DNA from: Phenylobacterium sp. NIBR 498073
GTDB taxonomy: Bacteria; Pseudomonadota; Alphaproteobacteria; Caulobacterales; Caulobacteraceae
Direction: 5' to 3'
Assembly (NCBI RefSeq): GCF_027286305.1
Contig: NZ_CP114599.1
Location: forward strand, 868,001 to 932,000
Length of the DNA stretch: 64,000 nt
Under the pieces are notes generated by a model that was given only the letters and a program-made list of their open reading frames with translations, was not told the origin of the DNA and searched no databases. The first letter of the stretch is position 1. Each line of letters begins with the position of its first letter. Positions 8,746 through 17,665 of this stretch are shown here, piece by piece. The translations under genes were made by a program, and so were the position numbers.

Positions 8746-9648
8746 CTAGGGCGCGACCGCGCCTTCGTCGGCCAGCTCACGCGCCGCCGGATCGGTCAGG
8801 ATCACCCCGACCGAGGCGGCGATGATCAGCCCGATCGCCAGCCATTGCGAGAGCGCCAGATACTCGCCCAGGATCAGCAGCCCGGCCACCGCCCCGGCCG
8901 CCGGCTCCAGGCTCAGCATGACCCCGAAGCTGCGTTTGGGAATGCCGCGCAGGGCGATCATCTCCAGCGAGTAGGGGATGGCGCTCGATACGATCGCCAC
9001 CACCAGCCCCAGGGCCAGCAGCTTCGGGTCGAACAGCGCCGCGCCCGCCTCGATCAGGCCGAACGGCACGACGATCAGCGCCGCGGTCGTCATGCCCAGC
9101 GCCACCGACTGCCCTGCCGGCAGGTGGCCGGTCCGCTTGCCCAGCACGATATAGAGCGCCCAGCACACCGCCGCGGCCGCCGCGAAGCCCACCCCGACCG
9201 GGTCGAGCGCATGGGCCGCGTCGCGCAGCGGCAGGAGCAGCAGGAGGCCGAGGGCGGCCAGCCCGATCCAGACGAAGTGGATCGGGCGGCGCGCATGGAC
9301 CAGGGCCAGGCTCAGCGGCCCGATGAACTCGATGGCGATGGCCAGCCCCAGCGGAATGGTGCGGATCGCCATGTAGAAGGAGAGGTTCATCAGCCCCAGG
9401 ACCGCGCCGTACAGGGCCAGCCGGCCGAGATCGTCGCGGGTCAGCGGCTGGCGCCAGGGTCGCCAGATCAGGCAGAGCAGCAGCGCCGAGAATCCGACGC
9501 GATAGGCGGTCGCCCCCTGCGCGCCGACCAGCGGGAACAGCTGCTTGGCGAACGAGGTGCCCGCGCACAGCGACACGATCGCCCCGATCAGCGCCGCATA
9601 GGGGATCAGGGCGCGCGGCGCGGCGGCGTGTGCGGGGGATCGGGACAT
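8746..9648 (-). CDS. EamA/DMT-family exporter, RhtA-like
   Basis: A 300-residue protein of ten predicted transmembrane helices arranged as two EamA repeats (about residues 15-140 and 150-285). Phrases such as AIEFIGPLSLAL in the first half and ALRGIPKRSFGVMLSLEPAAGAVAGLLILGE across the second half are typical of RhtA-type threonine/homoserine exporters. The exact substrate is inferred only from that similarity. It begins 35 bases after the second MFS gene on the same strand, so the three transporters may share a transcript. Confidence 0.85.
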   Translation of the reverse strand: MSRSPAHAAAPRALIPYAALIGAIVSLCAGTSFAKQLFPLVGAQGATAYRVGFSALLLCLIWRPWRQPLTRDDLGRLALYGAVLGLMNLSFYMAIRTIPLGLAIAIEFIGPLSLALVHARRPIHFVWIGLAALGLLLLLPLRDAAHALDPVGVGFAAAAAVCWALYIVLGKRTGHLPAGQSVALGMTTAALIVVPFGLIEAGAALFDPKLLALGLVVAIVSSAIPYSLEMIALRGIPKRSFGVMLSLEPAAGAVAGLLILGEYLALSQWLAIGLIIAASVGVILTDPAARELADEGAVAP

Positions 9649-9683
9649 GGCGGCGACCTATTAGCGGAAGCGGCCCCCTCGCG

Positions 9684-10889
9684 TCACGCCGGCCGCGGCG
9701 ACCGCTTCATGATCTGCAAGGCCATCACGGCGGCCGGCACGATCAGGATCGCCGTCACCACGAAGGCCGCGCCCGGATCGACCAGCGAGAACAGCTGGCC
9801 AGCGAAGATCGGCCCGCCGATCCGCGCCAGGGCCATGTTCGACATGTTGAGCCCCAGGGTCTCCCCCTGCCGCTCGGGCGGCGCGGCCTGCGAGATCAGC
9901 GCCGTCAGGCAGGGAAAGCAGATCGACTGGCCGAAGCAGACGAAGGCGAACCCGACCATCGCCACCGGCCAGTTGGGCGAGAAGAACTGGAAGAGCATGC
10001 CGATCCACATCGCCGCCAGGCCCGCCGTGAGGACCAGCGCCTCGCCGTGGCGGCGCACCAGCATTCCGGTCACCACCGCCTGGCAGAAGGCGCCCAGCAC
10101 CCCGATGCCCATGAAGGCGAAGCCGATCTCGCGCGGGCCCCAGTTGAACCTGTGCTCTGTCCACAGGCCGTAGGTCGCTTCGATCCCGGCGAAGCCCGAA
10201 ATGACCACGAAGCTGATCAGCATCACCCGCAGGATGATCGGGTGGGCCAGCGAGGCGCGCAGCACCTCCCGCCGGTTCGGCTGCGGGCCCCGGCGCGGCT
10301 CGGGCCGGCTCTCGCGCACGAATGCGAAGACCGCCAGCGCCGACAGCAGTCCAAAGCCCGCCGCCGCGAACAGCGGGATGTGGAAGCCCAGCGGTCCGAG
10401 CTCGGGCCGCGCCAGCAGCCCGCCCAGCGCCGGCCCGACCATGAAGCCGAGCGAGAAGGCCGAGCCCATCAGCCCCATCTTCGCGGCCCGCTCCTCGGGC
10501 CGGGTGATGTCGGCCAGCGCACCCTGCAGGGTCGAGATGTTGCCCGACAGGAAGCCGCCGACGAACCGCGCGGCGAAGGCCAGCCAGATGTTCGGCGCGA
10601 AGGCCAGCGCCACATAGGCCAGCGCCCCGCCGGCGATGGTGACCATCAGCACCGGGCGGCGGCCGAGCCGGTCGGACATCCGGCCCCAGAACGGCTCGCC
10701 CAGGAACTGCCCGAACGAGAAGGCCGAGAACAGGATGGCGATCTGCCAGGCTGGGGCGTCCAGCGACTTCCCGAAGAACGGCAGCAGCGGGATCACCAAC
10801 CCGAAGCCGGCGATGTTGAGAAAGATCACCGACAAGAGGACGACCAGCGCCCGGTTCTCCTCCGCGCGCGAGGCGGCGGGCGGGCTCAT
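9684..10889 (-). CDS. MFS transporter, TetA-like (second of a tandem pair)
   Basis: A 401-residue, twelve-helix major facilitator protein. The inter-helix 2-3 loop signature GRMSDRLGRRPVLM is clear, as is LGEPFWG before it. It is a paralogue of the upstream gene: both share DAPAWQIA, the EPFWGR motif, and long matching stretches such as NWGPREIGFAF versus DWGPREIGIVF. Start ATG overlaps the upstream stop by four bases (ATGA). Substrate unknown; the class includes tetracycline and other drug/proton antiporters. An apparent frame extension upstream is antiparallel noise inside the neighbour. Confidence 0.88.
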   Translation of the reverse strand: MSPPAASRAEENRALVVLLSVIFLNIAGFGLVIPLLPFFGKSLDAPAWQIAILFSAFSFGQFLGEPFWGRMSDRLGRRPVLMVTIAGGALAYVALAFAPNIWLAFAARFVGGFLSGNISTLQGALADITRPEERAAKMGLMGSAFSLGFMVGPALGGLLARPELGPLGFHIPLFAAAGFGLLSALAVFAFVRESRPEPRRGPQPNRREVLRASLAHPIILRVMLISFVVISGFAGIEATYGLWTEHRFNWGPREIGFAFMGIGVLGAFCQAVVTGMLVRRHGEALVLTAGLAAMWIGMLFQFFSPNWPVAMVGFAFVCFGQSICFPCLTALISQAAPPERQGETLGLNMSNMALARIGGPIFAGQLFSLVDPGAAFVVTAILIVPAAVMALQIMKRSPRPA

Positions 10890-12139
10890 GGCCCGGCGGC
10901 CGCGTCGTCCTGCCCCGCGGCGGCGACCTGGGCGCGGTGGGCGACGACCCGCCGGCTGGCGGCCAGCGCCAGGAAGATCGCCGGCGCCACCACCAGCGCG
11001 CCCAGGACGAACGGGCCGTTGATGTTCACCGGGAAGATCAGGCCCGCGCAGAACGGCCCCACCACCCGCGCCAGCGCGCCGGTGGCGTTGTTGAGCCCGA
11101 GGATCTGGCCCTGGCGGTGCGGGTCGGCGGTCTGCGAGATCATCGCCCCGACGTTGGGCCAGGCGACCGACTGGCCGATGGCGGTCAGGCACATCAGCGC
11201 GATGACCATCGGCATGTTGATCGAGAACGGCTGGCTGGCCGCCGCGATCACGGTCAGCCCCATGCCGATCGCCAGCATCTTGCCCTCGCCGTAGCGCTCG
11301 GACAGCCGGCCGGTGATGAAGGTCTGGGTCAGGGCCGCGGCGACGCCGGTGAAGGCGAAGACGATGCCGATCTCGCGCGGGCCCCAGTCGAACTTGGCCT
11401 GGGCCCAGAGCCCGAAGGTGCTTTCGATGCCGGTGAAGGCGAAGCCGACCATGAAGGTCAGCAGCATCAGCCGTCCGATGATCGGGCTGCCGACCACCTC
11501 GCTCAGCGCGCCCCAGCGGCTCGGCCGGTGGGTGATGGCCTTCTCGCGGGTCTTGCTCTCGCGGATGAAGACGATGATCGCCGCCACGCACAGCGCCGCC
11601 AGGCCCGAGGCGATGAACAGCGGCACCTGGAAGCCGATCGGCCCCATGTTCGGATGGGCGAAGATACCGCCGATCGACGGCCCGACGATCAGCCCGACGT
11701 TCCAGGCCGCGCCCTGGTAGGATAGCTGCCGGGCCCGCTTCTCGGGCGGGGTGACGTCGGCGATGTAGCCCTGGATGACCGCGCCGTTGCCGGCCGCCAG
11801 CCCGCCGATCAGCCGGATCACGAACGCCGCCCAGATGTTCGGGGCGAAGGCCAGCGCCAGGTAGCACAGGCAGTTGCCCATGATCGTCGAGATCAGCAGC
11901 GGCTTGCGGCCGTACTTGTCCGACAGCCGGCCCCAGAACGGCTCGCCGAAGAACGCGCCCACCGAATAGGCCGAGAAGATCAGCGCGATCTGCCAGGCCG
12001 GCGCGTCGAACGACTTGGCGTAGAACGGCAGCAACGGGACGATGATCCCGAAACCGAGCATGTTGATGAAGATGACGGCGATCAGGGACGGCGCCGCCCA
12101 GCGGGAGGGGGCCGTCTCCCGCGAAGCGGTGTCGGACAT
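10886..12139 (-). CDS. MFS transporter, TetA-like (first of a tandem pair)
   Basis: A 417-residue, twelve-helix MFS protein with the loop 2-3 signature GRLSDKYGRKPLLI and the FTGIESTFGLWAQAKFDWG segment in the second half. The start MSDTASRETAPS was chosen over an ATG 12 codons upstream because it gives the usual short cytoplasmic N terminus. It is the leading gene of a coupled MFS pair, followed by an EamA exporter. The preceding 182 bases hold the likely promoter. Confidence 0.87.
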   Translation of the reverse strand: MSDTASRETAPSRWAAPSLIAVIFINMLGFGIIVPLLPFYAKSFDAPAWQIALIFSAYSVGAFFGEPFWGRLSDKYGRKPLLISTIMGNCLCYLALAFAPNIWAAFVIRLIGGLAAGNGAVIQGYIADVTPPEKRARQLSYQGAAWNVGLIVGPSIGGIFAHPNMGPIGFQVPLFIASGLAALCVAAIIVFIRESKTREKAITHRPSRWGALSEVVGSPIIGRLMLLTFMVGFAFTGIESTFGLWAQAKFDWGPREIGIVFAFTGVAAALTQTFITGRLSERYGEGKMLAIGMGLTVIAAASQPFSINMPMVIALMCLTAIGQSVAWPNVGAMISQTADPHRQGQILGLNNATGALARVVGPFCAGLIFPVNINGPFVLGALVVAPAIFLALAASRRVVAHRAQVAAAGQDDAAAGP

Positions 12140-12321
12140 TTGAACGCTGTTAAGCGGACCCGCGTGACGCCGCAAGTCCGACCTCGGCGCTTGGTCGTTG
12201 TCGTCTGCGGGTGCGGCTCCTAGGTCGCAGTATGGCGCTCAGGCCAGTCGGATTATGGAGACTTGAGGGAGGCGAATGGTCGCGCTCAGCCGCCACCGGC
12301 GCGCGCCTCGCCATTCGCACC

Positions 12322-13278
12322 TTAGTCCAGGCCGCGCCGGCCGATGGCGTAGAACCGCGCTCTCCGCTGCGCGCGCAGGGCCGCCGGGTCGAGACCCTCC
12401 AGGGCGTCGAGTTCTTCCGCCAGCGCATCGCCCACCGACCTGACCGTCGCTTCCTTGTCGGCGTGGGCGCCGCCCGGCGGCTCGGCCACCACCCGGTCGA
12501 CGATGTTCAATCGCAACAGATCCTGCGCGGTGATCTTCATGGCGCTGGCCGCCTCGCCAGGGGTGCGGGCCCCGCGCCAGAGGATCGAGTTGGCGCCTTC
12601 CGGGCTGATCACCGAATAGACCGAGTGCTCGAGGATCAGCACCTTGTTGGCCGCCGCCAGGGCCAGCGCCCCGCCGGACCCGCCTTCGCCGGTGATCACC
12701 GCGACATTGGCGACGCCCAGCGACAGTCCCCGCTCGATGGAGCGGGCGATGGCCTGCGCCACGCCGCGTTCTTCCGAGGCCGCGCCGGGATAGGCCCCGG
12801 CGGTATCCGCGAAGCTGACGACCGGCAGGTTGAAGCGCTCGGCCAGGTCCATCAGCCGGACCGCCTTGCGATACCCCTCCGGGCGGGCAGCTCCGAAGTT
12901 GTGCTTCAGCCGGGATGCGGTGTCGTGGCCCTTCTCGATGCCGATCGCCACCACCGGCCGCCCGCGGAAGCGGCCCAGCCCGCCGATGATCGTCTGGTCG
13001 TCGCCGAAGCCGCGGTCGCCGCGCAGCTCGACGAACTCCTCGATCAGTCCGGACAGGTAGTCGACGCAGTGCGGGCGTCCGGGGTGGCGGGCCACCTGGG
13101 TCTTCTGCCAGGCGTCGAGGCTGCGGTAGGTGTTCCGGCGCAGCTCGTCGGCCCGCGCCTTCATCGCCTCCAGCTCGGCCTCCAGGGCGCCCGACCCGAG
13201 CGTTTCGGCGAGCCTGGCCAGATCGGCGATCTTGGCTTCGAGCTCGGTGATCGGCCGTTCGAATTCTAGAGTGTTCAA
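12322..13278 (-). CDS. accA: Acetyl-CoA carboxylase carboxyltransferase alpha subunit
   Basis: A 318-residue AccA, the alpha chain of the carboxyltransferase that moves carboxyl from carboxybiotin to acetyl-CoA, the first step of fatty acid synthesis. Diagnostic segments are LEFERPITELEAKI at the N terminus, RHPGRPHCVDYL, GGLGRFRGRPVVAIG, ADTAGAYPGAASEERG and the GEGGSGGALALA glycine loop. Full length for the family. It is divergent from a TetR regulator with a gap of under 100 bases. Confidence 0.98.
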   Translation of the reverse strand: MNTLEFERPITELEAKIADLARLAETLGSGALEAELEAMKARADELRRNTYRSLDAWQKTQVARHPGRPHCVDYLSGLIEEFVELRGDRGFGDDQTIIGGLGRFRGRPVVAIGIEKGHDTASRLKHNFGAARPEGYRKAVRLMDLAERFNLPVVSFADTAGAYPGAASEERGVAQAIARSIERGLSLGVANVAVITGEGGSGGALALAAANKVLILEHSVYSVISPEGANSILWRGARTPGEAASAMKITAQDLLRLNIVDRVVAEPPGGAHADKEATVRSVGDALAEELDALEGLDPAALRAQRRARFYAIGRRGLD

Positions 13279-13371
13279 GTGCGCCTCATGATTTGCCGAG
13301 GCGAAGGGTAGGGGCGCGGTTCAGCCTCTGTTACTCGACTTTCCATGTCGGCGATGAGGGCGGGGGTTCGG

Positions 13372-13977
13372 ATGAGCGGCGTTGAAAACACTCGCAAAAC
13401 GCCGCGGCAGCCGCGGGCGAAGCACTCGGTCGACGTCGTGCTCGAGGCCGCCGCTCAGCTTTTGGAGGCGACCGGCGAGGCCGGCTTCAACACCAACGCC
13501 GTGGCCGAACGGGCCGGGGTCAGCATCGGCACGCTCTATCGCTACTTCCCCGACAAGGCCTCGATCCTGCGGGCCTTGGCGCAGCGCGAGACCGAGGCGC
13601 ACCGAAGCGCGGTGATGGCGGTGCTGGACGGCGGCAGTCCGGGCGTGGCGCGCGACCGGGCGATCATCCGGGCCTTCGTCCAGGCCTTCGCCGGCCGCAC
13701 GAAGGCCCGGCGGATCGCCGTCTCGGCGATGCTGGCCCACGCCGACCACGGCGAGTTGGCGGCGCGGTTCACGGCCGTGGAGCACGGCATGCACGACGCC
13801 GAGGGCCGTCCGCTGACGAAGGTGCAGGCCTTCGTGCTCGGCCGGGCGGTGCAGGGCGCGATGCGGGCGGCCGTGCTCGAAGGCGCCGACTTCCTCGAGA
13901 GCCAGGAGTTCGAGGACGAGCTGGTGCGCCTGGGCCGCGCCTATCTGGGCTATTCGGTAGGGAAACGGGGCGGCTAG
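13372..13977 (+). CDS. TetR-family transcriptional regulator
   Basis: About 201 residues with an N-terminal TetR helix-turn-helix (roughly residues 17-65; NAVAERAGVSIGTLYRYFPDKASIL is the recognition region) and a C-terminal ligand-binding/dimer domain. An in-frame ATG nine codons upstream (13345) is equally possible; neither has a good Shine-Dalgarno sequence. Its ligand is unknown. It is divergent from accA, so control of its own promoter and possibly accA could be proposed from position only. Confidence 0.88.
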   Translation: MSGVENTRKTPRQPRAKHSVDVVLEAAAQLLEATGEAGFNTNAVAERAGVSIGTLYRYFPDKASILRALAQRETEAHRSAVMAVLDGGSPGVARDRAIIRAFVQAFAGRTKARRIAVSAMLAHADHGELAARFTAVEHGMHDAEGRPLTKVQAFVLGRAVQGAMRAAVLEGADFLESQEFEDELVRLGRAYLGYSVGKRGG

Positions 13978-13988
13978 CGGCCTCAAAC

Positions 13989-14016
13989 GAAAACGGCCGC
14001 CCGGGAGGGCGGCCGT
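13989..14016 (-). terminator. Intrinsic terminator after infC
   Basis: A perfect 10-bp GC stem (arms 13993-14002 and 14007-14016) with a 4-base loop is followed on the minus strand by a T-rich tail. It sits between the convergent TetR and infC genes and mainly suits infC. Confidence 0.8.
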
Positions 14017-14042
14017 TCGTCGATCTGTCGATGAACTCGAAC

Positions 14043-14576
14043 CTAGCGCGGCGCCAGGATCATGATCATCTGGCGGCCTTCCATGCGCGGCTCGTACTCG
14101 ACCTTGGCCACTTCGTCGAAGTCGGCTTTGACCTTCTGCAGCAGCTTCATGCCGAGCTCCGGGTGCGCCAGTTCGCGACCGCGGAAGCGCAGGGTGACCT
14201 TCACCTTGTCGCCTTCGTCGAAGAACCGGTGCATCGCCTTGGTCTTCACTTCGTAGTCGTGAATGTCGATGTTCGGACGGAGTTTGATCTCCTTGATCTC
14301 GACGACCTTCTGGCGCTTGCGCGCTTCGTTCTTCTTCTTCTGCTCCTGGAACTTGAACTTGCCATAGTCCAGGATCTTGCAGACCGGCGGATCCGCGTTC
14401 GGCACGATCTCGACCAGGTCGAGGCCGGCTTCTTCAGCGGCCTCCATGGCGGCCGACGTCGGCATCACGCCCTGCTTCTCGCCGTGCTGGTCGATAAGCA
14501 GAACCTTGGGGACGCGGATCTCATCATTGATGCGCGGTCCGTCTTTGACGGGCGGCGCCTGCATCGGGCGGCGAAT
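14043..14576 (-). CDS. infC: Translation initiation factor IF-3, apparent AUU start
   Basis: IF3 of about 177 residues. The N domain begins [17 protein letters not shown], the linker/start of the C domain has [15 protein letters not shown], and [16 protein letters not shown] follows. The first ATG (14564) has no Shine-Dalgarno sequence at a useful distance. Four codons upstream and in frame lies ATT (14576-14574), preceded nine bases earlier by AGGAG (14590-14586), giving an N terminus of the form (M)[11 protein letters not shown] start codons are known for infC in E. coli and mediate autoregulation by IF3 discrimination. Confidence 0.95.
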   Translation of the reverse strand: MRRPMQAPPVKDGPRINDEIRVPKVLLIDQHGEKQGVMPTSAAMEAAEEAGLDLVEIVPNADPPVCKILDYGKFKFQEQKKKNEARKRQKVVEIKEIKLRPNIDIHDYEVKTKAMHRFFDEGDKVKVTLRFRGRELAHPELGMKLLQKVKADFDEVAKVEYEPRMEGRQMIMILAPR

Positions 14577-14585
14577 AGGCTTTCG

Positions 14586-14590
14586 CTCCT
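14586..14590 (-). promoter_or_regulatory. Shine-Dalgarno site that decides the infC start
   Basis: AGGAG on the minus strand lies nine bases before an in-frame ATT and 21 bases before the first ATG. The spacing supports initiation at ATT. Confidence 0.7.
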
Positions 14591-14678
14591 AGAGCTGTTG
14601 AAACACGTGCGGCCGGCAGCGCGGGGCTCCGGTCGGGCAGCCATATATGACGAAGGCCATGCCCCCAATCAAGCGGTG

Positions 14679-15653
14679 CTAGGCTTGAGGCAGCAATGCG
14701 TTCGCCGCCTGTAGGACCTCGGCCACAGAAAGATCGCTCAGGCTGCCCGAGCGCAGCACCGTCACATGGCCGCGCGGGGCGGCCAGTTCCGGGTCCGAGG
14801 CGCTGGAGAACAGCACCACGGTCGGGGCGCCGGTCGCCGCGGCCAGGTGCAGCGGGCCGGTGTCGTTGCCGACCACCAGCGCGGCCTTGGCGCCCAGCAT
14901 GGCGACCTTGGCGAAATCGGTGCGTCCGGTCAGGTCGCGGACATGACCGACCTCGCGCTGGATCTGCCGGGCCAGGGCGCTTTCCTGCGGGCCGCCGATG
15001 ATGACGATGTCGTAGCCGCGCTCGGCCAGGATCTTGCCCAGCTGACCGTAGCGTTCGGCGCTCCAGCGCTTGTCCAGCCGGTGGGCCGAGCCGCCGGGCA
15101 CGAACAGGGCGTAGGGCTTGGGCCTGACCCCGCCCGGCACCGGCCGCGTCTGGCTCGGCTTGGGCAGCACCCACGACAGGTCCGGCCCCGGCGCGCTGCC
15201 GGGTTCGGTCGGGGCGTCGGGCCAGATGCCGGCGTACTTCAGCTGGTCGGCGTGGCGCTCCAGCGTGTGCATCCGGTTGCGGTTGGGGTTCTTGTGCGGC
15301 AGCGAGCAGCCGGCCGCGATCCCCGACCATTCCGGCGGGAACGGCGCCAGCAAATGGAAAATCCGCGCCGACTGGGCCGAGGTCTGCAGGTCGTAGACCC
15401 GGTCGTACTTGGCCGCCTTGATCCGCTTGCGCAGGGCCAGCCACTCGCCCAGGCCTTCCGGCCGCCCGTCGGTCTCAACCGCGTTGAAGTACGGGCAGGC
15501 CTTGGCCAGGCTCTCGAACGGCGGGGTGGTGAGGAGGGTGATGTGCGCCCGCTTGTGGACCTGGCGGATCTTCTTCATCGCCGCCAGCGCCAGCACGAAG
15601 TCGCCCAGGGCTGACAGCTTGATGACCAGGATCTTCTTGATCTCGCGCGACAT
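14679..15653 (-). CDS. Glycosyltransferase family 9 (heptosyltransferase-like)
   Basis: A 324-residue GT9-type protein. The N-terminal half opens with ILVIKLSALGDFVLALAAM, the usual GT9 start, and the C-terminal half carries the nucleotide-sugar site: FVPGGSAHRLDKRW, YDIVIIGGPQE and GNDTGPLHLAAA. Family members add heptose or related sugars to the LPS core at the inner membrane. The start overlaps the upstream glycosyltransferase stop by one base (TGATG). The acceptor cannot be stated. Confidence 0.9.
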   Translation of the reverse strand: MSREIKKILVIKLSALGDFVLALAAMKKIRQVHKRAHITLLTTPPFESLAKACPYFNAVETDGRPEGLGEWLALRKRIKAAKYDRVYDLQTSAQSARIFHLLAPFPPEWSGIAAGCSLPHKNPNRNRMHTLERHADQLKYAGIWPDAPTEPGSAPGPDLSWVLPKPSQTRPVPGGVRPKPYALFVPGGSAHRLDKRWSAERYGQLGKILAERGYDIVIIGGPQESALARQIQREVGHVRDLTGRTDFAKVAMLGAKAALVVGNDTGPLHLAAATGAPTVVLFSSASDPELAAPRGHVTVLRSGSLSDLSVAEVLQAANALLPQA

Positions 15654-16843
15654 CAGCCCTGGAATCCCGAATTGCGGGCCGCCAGCACGCGGGCGTAGGC
15701 GTCCAGCGTCGCCTCGCACATGGCGTCGACCGAATAGAGCCGCCGCGCGCGGTTCGCCGCCGCCTGGCCCATGGCCGCCAGCCGCGGGCCGCCCATATCG
15801 ATCGCCTTGCCCATGGCCGTGGCCCAGGCGTCGGGATCGTCGACCTTGACCAGCCAGCCGGTCTCGCCGTTCAGCACCGTCTCGGTGGTGCCGCCATGGT
15901 CGGAGGCCAGCACCGGCTTGCCCATCACCTGCGGCTCGACCGCGGTGCGGCCGAACGATTCCGGCTTGGTGGTGGGCAGCATGGCGATGTCGCAGATCTG
16001 GTAGGCGGCCGGCATGTCGTCGCAATGGCCGACCAGCCGCACATGTTCCGACAGGCCCGCCGCGACGATCGCCGCCTCGACCTCCTCGCGATAGCCGGTG
16101 CGGCCCTGGTCGTCGCCGGCGAACAGGATCAGGAAGTCCTCGACCCCGTCCTCGCGCATCCGCCGCGCGGCCTCGATGATCAGCAGGTGGCCCTTGATCC
16201 GGGTCAGCCGGCCGGCCAGCAGCAGCTTCACCCGCCGGTCGCGAGCCTCCACGCCCCAGGCCTCGCGCAGCGCCTGCACGCGCTCGGGCGTCACCCAGCT
16301 CGGGTTGAAGCGCTCCAGGTCGATGCCGCGCGGGATCGAGACGATCTTGTCGGGATCGAGCTTGTGCTCGGCCAGCACGTGGTCGCGGGTGTAGTCGGAA
16401 TTGGCGATCACCAGATCGCCGCGGGTCATCACCGCGTTGTACCAGCGCTTGACGCTGTTCTTGGCCCCGTAGACGCCGTGATAGGTCGCTACGAACGGGG
16501 TACGGGTCGCCTGCGCCGCCCACAGCGCCGAGAACGCCGGGGCGCGGCTGCGGGCGTGGACGATCGACACCTTCTCCTTGCGGATCAGGTCGACCAGCCG
16601 TGCGGCGTTGCCGAGCATCACCAGCGGGTTCTTGGTCTGCACCGGCATCTGGGCCAGCCGCCCGCCGTCGGCCTCCAGCCGCGCGGCCATGCGCCCGCCG
16701 CGGGTCGCGACCAGCGCCTTGCCGCCGGCGCGCACGACCGCGTTGGCCACGTCGATGGTGGTCTGTTCGGCCCCGCCGGTCTCGAGTTCCGGCACGACCT
16801 GCAGGAGAGTGAAGTCTGGGGGAAGCGTCACGGGGTTCTGCAT
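15653..16843 (-). CDS. Glycosyltransferase family 4
   Basis: A 396-residue GT-B glycosyltransferase. The N domain starts TLLQVVPELETGGAEQTTID with the expected glycine-rich loop; the C domain (from about residue 205) has LLLAGRLTRIKGH and the E-x7-E region MLPTTKPESFGRTAVEPQVMGKPV with GGTTETVLNGETGWLV. It is likely to use a nucleotide sugar in LPS or polysaccharide synthesis. The start MQNPVTLPPD was chosen; a long in-frame extension upstream runs antisense through the next genes. Coupled to the GT9 gene. Confidence 0.92.
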   Translation of the reverse strand: MQNPVTLPPDFTLLQVVPELETGGAEQTTIDVANAVVRAGGKALVATRGGRMAARLEADGGRLAQMPVQTKNPLVMLGNAARLVDLIRKEKVSIVHARSRAPAFSALWAAQATRTPFVATYHGVYGAKNSVKRWYNAVMTRGDLVIANSDYTRDHVLAEHKLDPDKIVSIPRGIDLERFNPSWVTPERVQALREAWGVEARDRRVKLLLAGRLTRIKGHLLIIEAARRMREDGVEDFLILFAGDDQGRTGYREEVEAAIVAAGLSEHVRLVGHCDDMPAAYQICDIAMLPTTKPESFGRTAVEPQVMGKPVLASDHGGTTETVLNGETGWLVKVDDPDAWATAMGKAIDMGGPRLAAMGQAAANRARRLYSVDAMCEATLDAYARVLAARNSGFQG

Positions 16844-16915
16844 AGCGCAAGCCTCGGTTTGGTAAACCCTCTGCGCGCGCTTAACGATGTCACATCCGCG
16901 CGTTATGACCAGCTC

Positions 16916-17662
16916 ATGGCTGAGACGAGCGGATTTCTGGAGCGGCCCGACGGGGCGAAACTGGCCTGGCGCGCGGTCGCCGGCGCGGGCCCCACCGTGG
17001 TCTGGCTGGGCGGCTTCCGCTCCGACATGGCCGGAACCAAGGCGCAGGTCCTCGCCGATTGGGCCCAGGCCCGGGGCCGCGCCTATGTCCGCTTCGACTA
17101 TTTCGGCCACGGCGAGTCGCAGGGCGACTTCGCCCAGGGCACGATCACCCGCTGGCGCGACGACGCCCTGGCCGTGCTGGAGGCGCTGGTCGAGGGCCCG
17201 GCCGTGCTGGTCGGCTCGTCGATGGGCGGCTGGATCTCCTGCCTGGTCGCGGGCGCCGTCCCGCAGCGGGTGGCGGCCATGGTGCTGATCGCCCCGGCCC
17301 CTGACTTCACCGAAAAGCTGATGGCCCCGGAGATGACCGCCGCCGACCGCGCGCAGATGGCGGCGACCGGCGTCTGGTTGCGCCCCTCCGACTACGGCGA
17401 GCCCTATCCCATCGCCCGCGAGCTGCTGGAGGACGGGGCCCGCTGGTCGATCCTGCCCGGCCCGGTCAACATCGACTGTCCGGTCCGCATCCTGCAGGGC
17501 GGGGCCGATCCGGACGTGCCCTGGCGCCACGCGCTGGAGCTGGCCCAGGCGATCCGCGGCGACGACGTGGTCTTCAGCCTGATCAAGGACGGCGACCATC
17601 GGCTGTCGCGGCCTCAGGATCTCGCCCGCCTCACCGCCGCCCTCGACGAGCTCGGCGCCTAG
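16916..17662 (+). CDS. Alpha/beta-hydrolase, ABHD10-like
   Basis: A 248-residue serine hydrolase. The oxyanion segment VVWLGGFRSDMAGTKA and the FDYFGHGES turn resemble ABHD10, a thioesterase/acyl-glucuronide esterase family. The nucleophile elbow VGSSMGGW is intact, the acid is in LQGGADPDVPW and the histidine in DGDHRLSRP. It is cytosolic by sequence (no signal peptide). Divergent from the GT4 gene and followed three bases later by chrA. Confidence 0.85.
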   Translation: MAETSGFLERPDGAKLAWRAVAGAGPTVVWLGGFRSDMAGTKAQVLADWAQARGRAYVRFDYFGHGESQGDFAQGTITRWRDDALAVLEALVEGPAVLVGSSMGGWISCLVAGAVPQRVAAMVLIAPAPDFTEKLMAPEMTAADRAQMAATGVWLRPSDYGEPYPIARELLEDGARWSILPGPVNIDCPVRILQGGADPDVPWRHALELAQAIRGDDVVFSLIKDGDHRLSRPQDLARLTAALDELGA

Positions 17663-17665
17663 CGC

